Source: a bacterium
Lineage (GTDB): Bacteria > Patescibacteriota > Patescibacteriia > UBA1558 > GWA2-36-10
Assembly (NCBI GenBank): GCA_030690875.1
Contig: JAUYFP010000027.1
Location: 1 to 12,859 of the forward strand
Direction of reading: 5' to 3'
Length of the DNA: 12,859 bases
Shown here in pieces: positions 12,313 through 12,859 of this stretch. How positions within the stretch are numbered: position 1 is the first letter of the stretch; every line of letters starts with the position of its first letter. The notes beneath the pieces are model-generated. The model did no database searches, was not told the origin of the DNA, and saw only the letters and a list, made by a program, of their open reading frames with translations. A program made the translations under genes and the position numbers.

Positions 12313-12859
12313 ATGAAAAAATATATTTACTTAGACTACGCGTCCACGACCCCGACGGATCCACGCGTAGTTTCGGCTATGGAGCCGTATTGGCATAAAT
12401 ATTACGGCAATCCTTCCAGTCTTTATCATCTTGGTCGCCAAAGCAAGCTGGCTATAAGCAAGGCCCGAAAAACTGTGGCCAAAATTTTGAATTGCCCAGA
12501 GGAGGAAATATTTTTTACCGGTAGTGGCACTGAAAGCATCAATCTGGCCATTAAAGGAGTTGTTTTGGCAAAAAAAGAACCAGTTCATATCATCACCACT
12601 CTCATTGAGCATCACGCTGTTCTAAACGCCTGTTCGCGGATGAACAGCTTAGGCCATGAATTGTCCATTTTGCCGGTTACGGCTGATGGCTTGGTGGAAC
12701 TCAAAGATTTAAAATCAGCCATTCAAGACAACACTGCCTTAGTAACTATTATGATGGCCAATAATGAAATCGGCACTTTGGAGCCCATTGCGGAAATCGG
12801 CGCTTATTTGCAAAAATTAAATATCGAGAGGCAAGCCAAAGGACTGAACAAAATTTATT
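12313..12859 (+). CDS. iscS: Cysteine desulfurase, NifS/IscS family, 5' part (partial at window edge)
   Basis: A pyridoxal-phosphate enzyme that takes sulfur from cysteine for iron-sulfur clusters and tRNA thiolation. The first 182 residues are in the window and the frame is open to the end. Family marks are YLDYASTTPTDPRV at the start, YGNPSSLYHLGR, FTGSGTESINLAIKG (cofactor phosphate loop), IEHHAVL with His100 in the place that stacks on the cofactor ring, and MMANNEIGTLEPIAEIG. The Schiff-base Lys and the catalytic Cys loop lie beyond the window, so class and completeness cannot be checked. The gene follows the ferredoxin after 2 bases. NifS and IscS cannot be told apart from this part; the symbol is a convenience. 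Confidence 0.92.
   Translation, partial: MKKYIYLDYASTTPTDPRVVSAMEPYWHKYYGNPSSLYHLGRQSKLAISKARKTVAKILNCPEEEIFFTGSGTESINLAIKGVVLAKKEPVHIITTLIEHHAVLNACSRMNSLGHELSILPVTADGLVELKDLKSAIQDNTALVTIMMANNEIGTLEPIAEIGAYLQKLNIERQAKGLNKIY

Noticed and set aside
12331..12615. Minus-strand frame of 94 residues near the right edge
   Set aside because: It is antisense to the cysteine desulfurase, whose family motifs are unmistakable on the plus strand.
1..12859. CRISPR array, tRNA or rRNA gene, insertion sequence with transposase
   Set aside because: No regularly spaced direct repeats, tRNA cloverleaf, rRNA segment or transposase motifs were seen on either strand.
1..12859. Recoded UGA (glycine), as in Gracilibacteria and Absconditabacteria
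   Set aside because: All large genes read through at family-typical length with the standard code and no internal TGA needs to be read as an amino acid.

Overview
The window reads like a piece of a Patescibacteria/CPR (Parcubacteria-type) chromosome. The reasons are moderately AT-rich DNA, short and tightly packed genes, a prepilin-like protein of CPR style, a giant signal-anchored surface protein with a thrombospondin-type calcium motif, a protein family I remember only from CPR genomes, and leaders that mostly lack a Shine-Dalgarno sequence. The assignment is inference; no rRNA or ribosomal protein is present to fix it.

Layout. (1) 1-975, plus strand: the 3' end of rpiB followed 3 bases later by rpe, a non-oxidative pentose-phosphate pair. 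(2) 1000-7842, minus strand: korA and korB (2-oxoacid:ferredoxin oxidoreductase) and a Cys-rich prepilin-like gene, probably one transcript that starts at an extended -10 promoter (7876-7884) and stops at a terminator (4275-4304). A 1072-residue surface protein follows with its own promoter. The korA-korB gap holds a perfect 15-bp inverted repeat that encloses the korB start codon. (3) 7927-10069, minus strand: a visibly more AT-rich type II restriction-modification pair, methyltransferase first, with the candidate endonuclease overlapping its end by 47 bases. (4) 10131-10950, minus strand: a compact transcription unit of very small genes with a near-consensus promoter (TTGACA, 17 bases, TATTAT), a leader hairpin followed by eight T, two tandem small membrane proteins that look like paralogues of each other, a possible 20-residue hydrophobic peptide, a strong imperfect hairpin, a 55-residue hydrophilic protein and a terminator. 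This unit is the best candidate for something undescribed. (5) 11078-12023, minus strand: one gene of an uncharacterised CPR-type family, richer in GC, with the only clear Shine-Dalgarno site in the window and a hairpin terminator on either side. (6) 12046-12859, plus strand: an extended -10 promoter, a small ferredoxin and, 2 bases after it, the first part of a cysteine desulfurase.

How the parts fit. KorAB oxidises 2-oxoacids with reduction of ferredoxin; the ferredoxin and the cysteine desulfurase nearby belong to iron-sulfur chemistry, so they could support it, although they form a separate transcript. RpiB and Rpe interconvert pentose phosphates. The prepilin-like and giant surface proteins act outside the membrane. 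The restriction-modification pair, the small-protein unit and the orphan-family cassette form an accessory block of roughly 4 kb between the metabolic genes.
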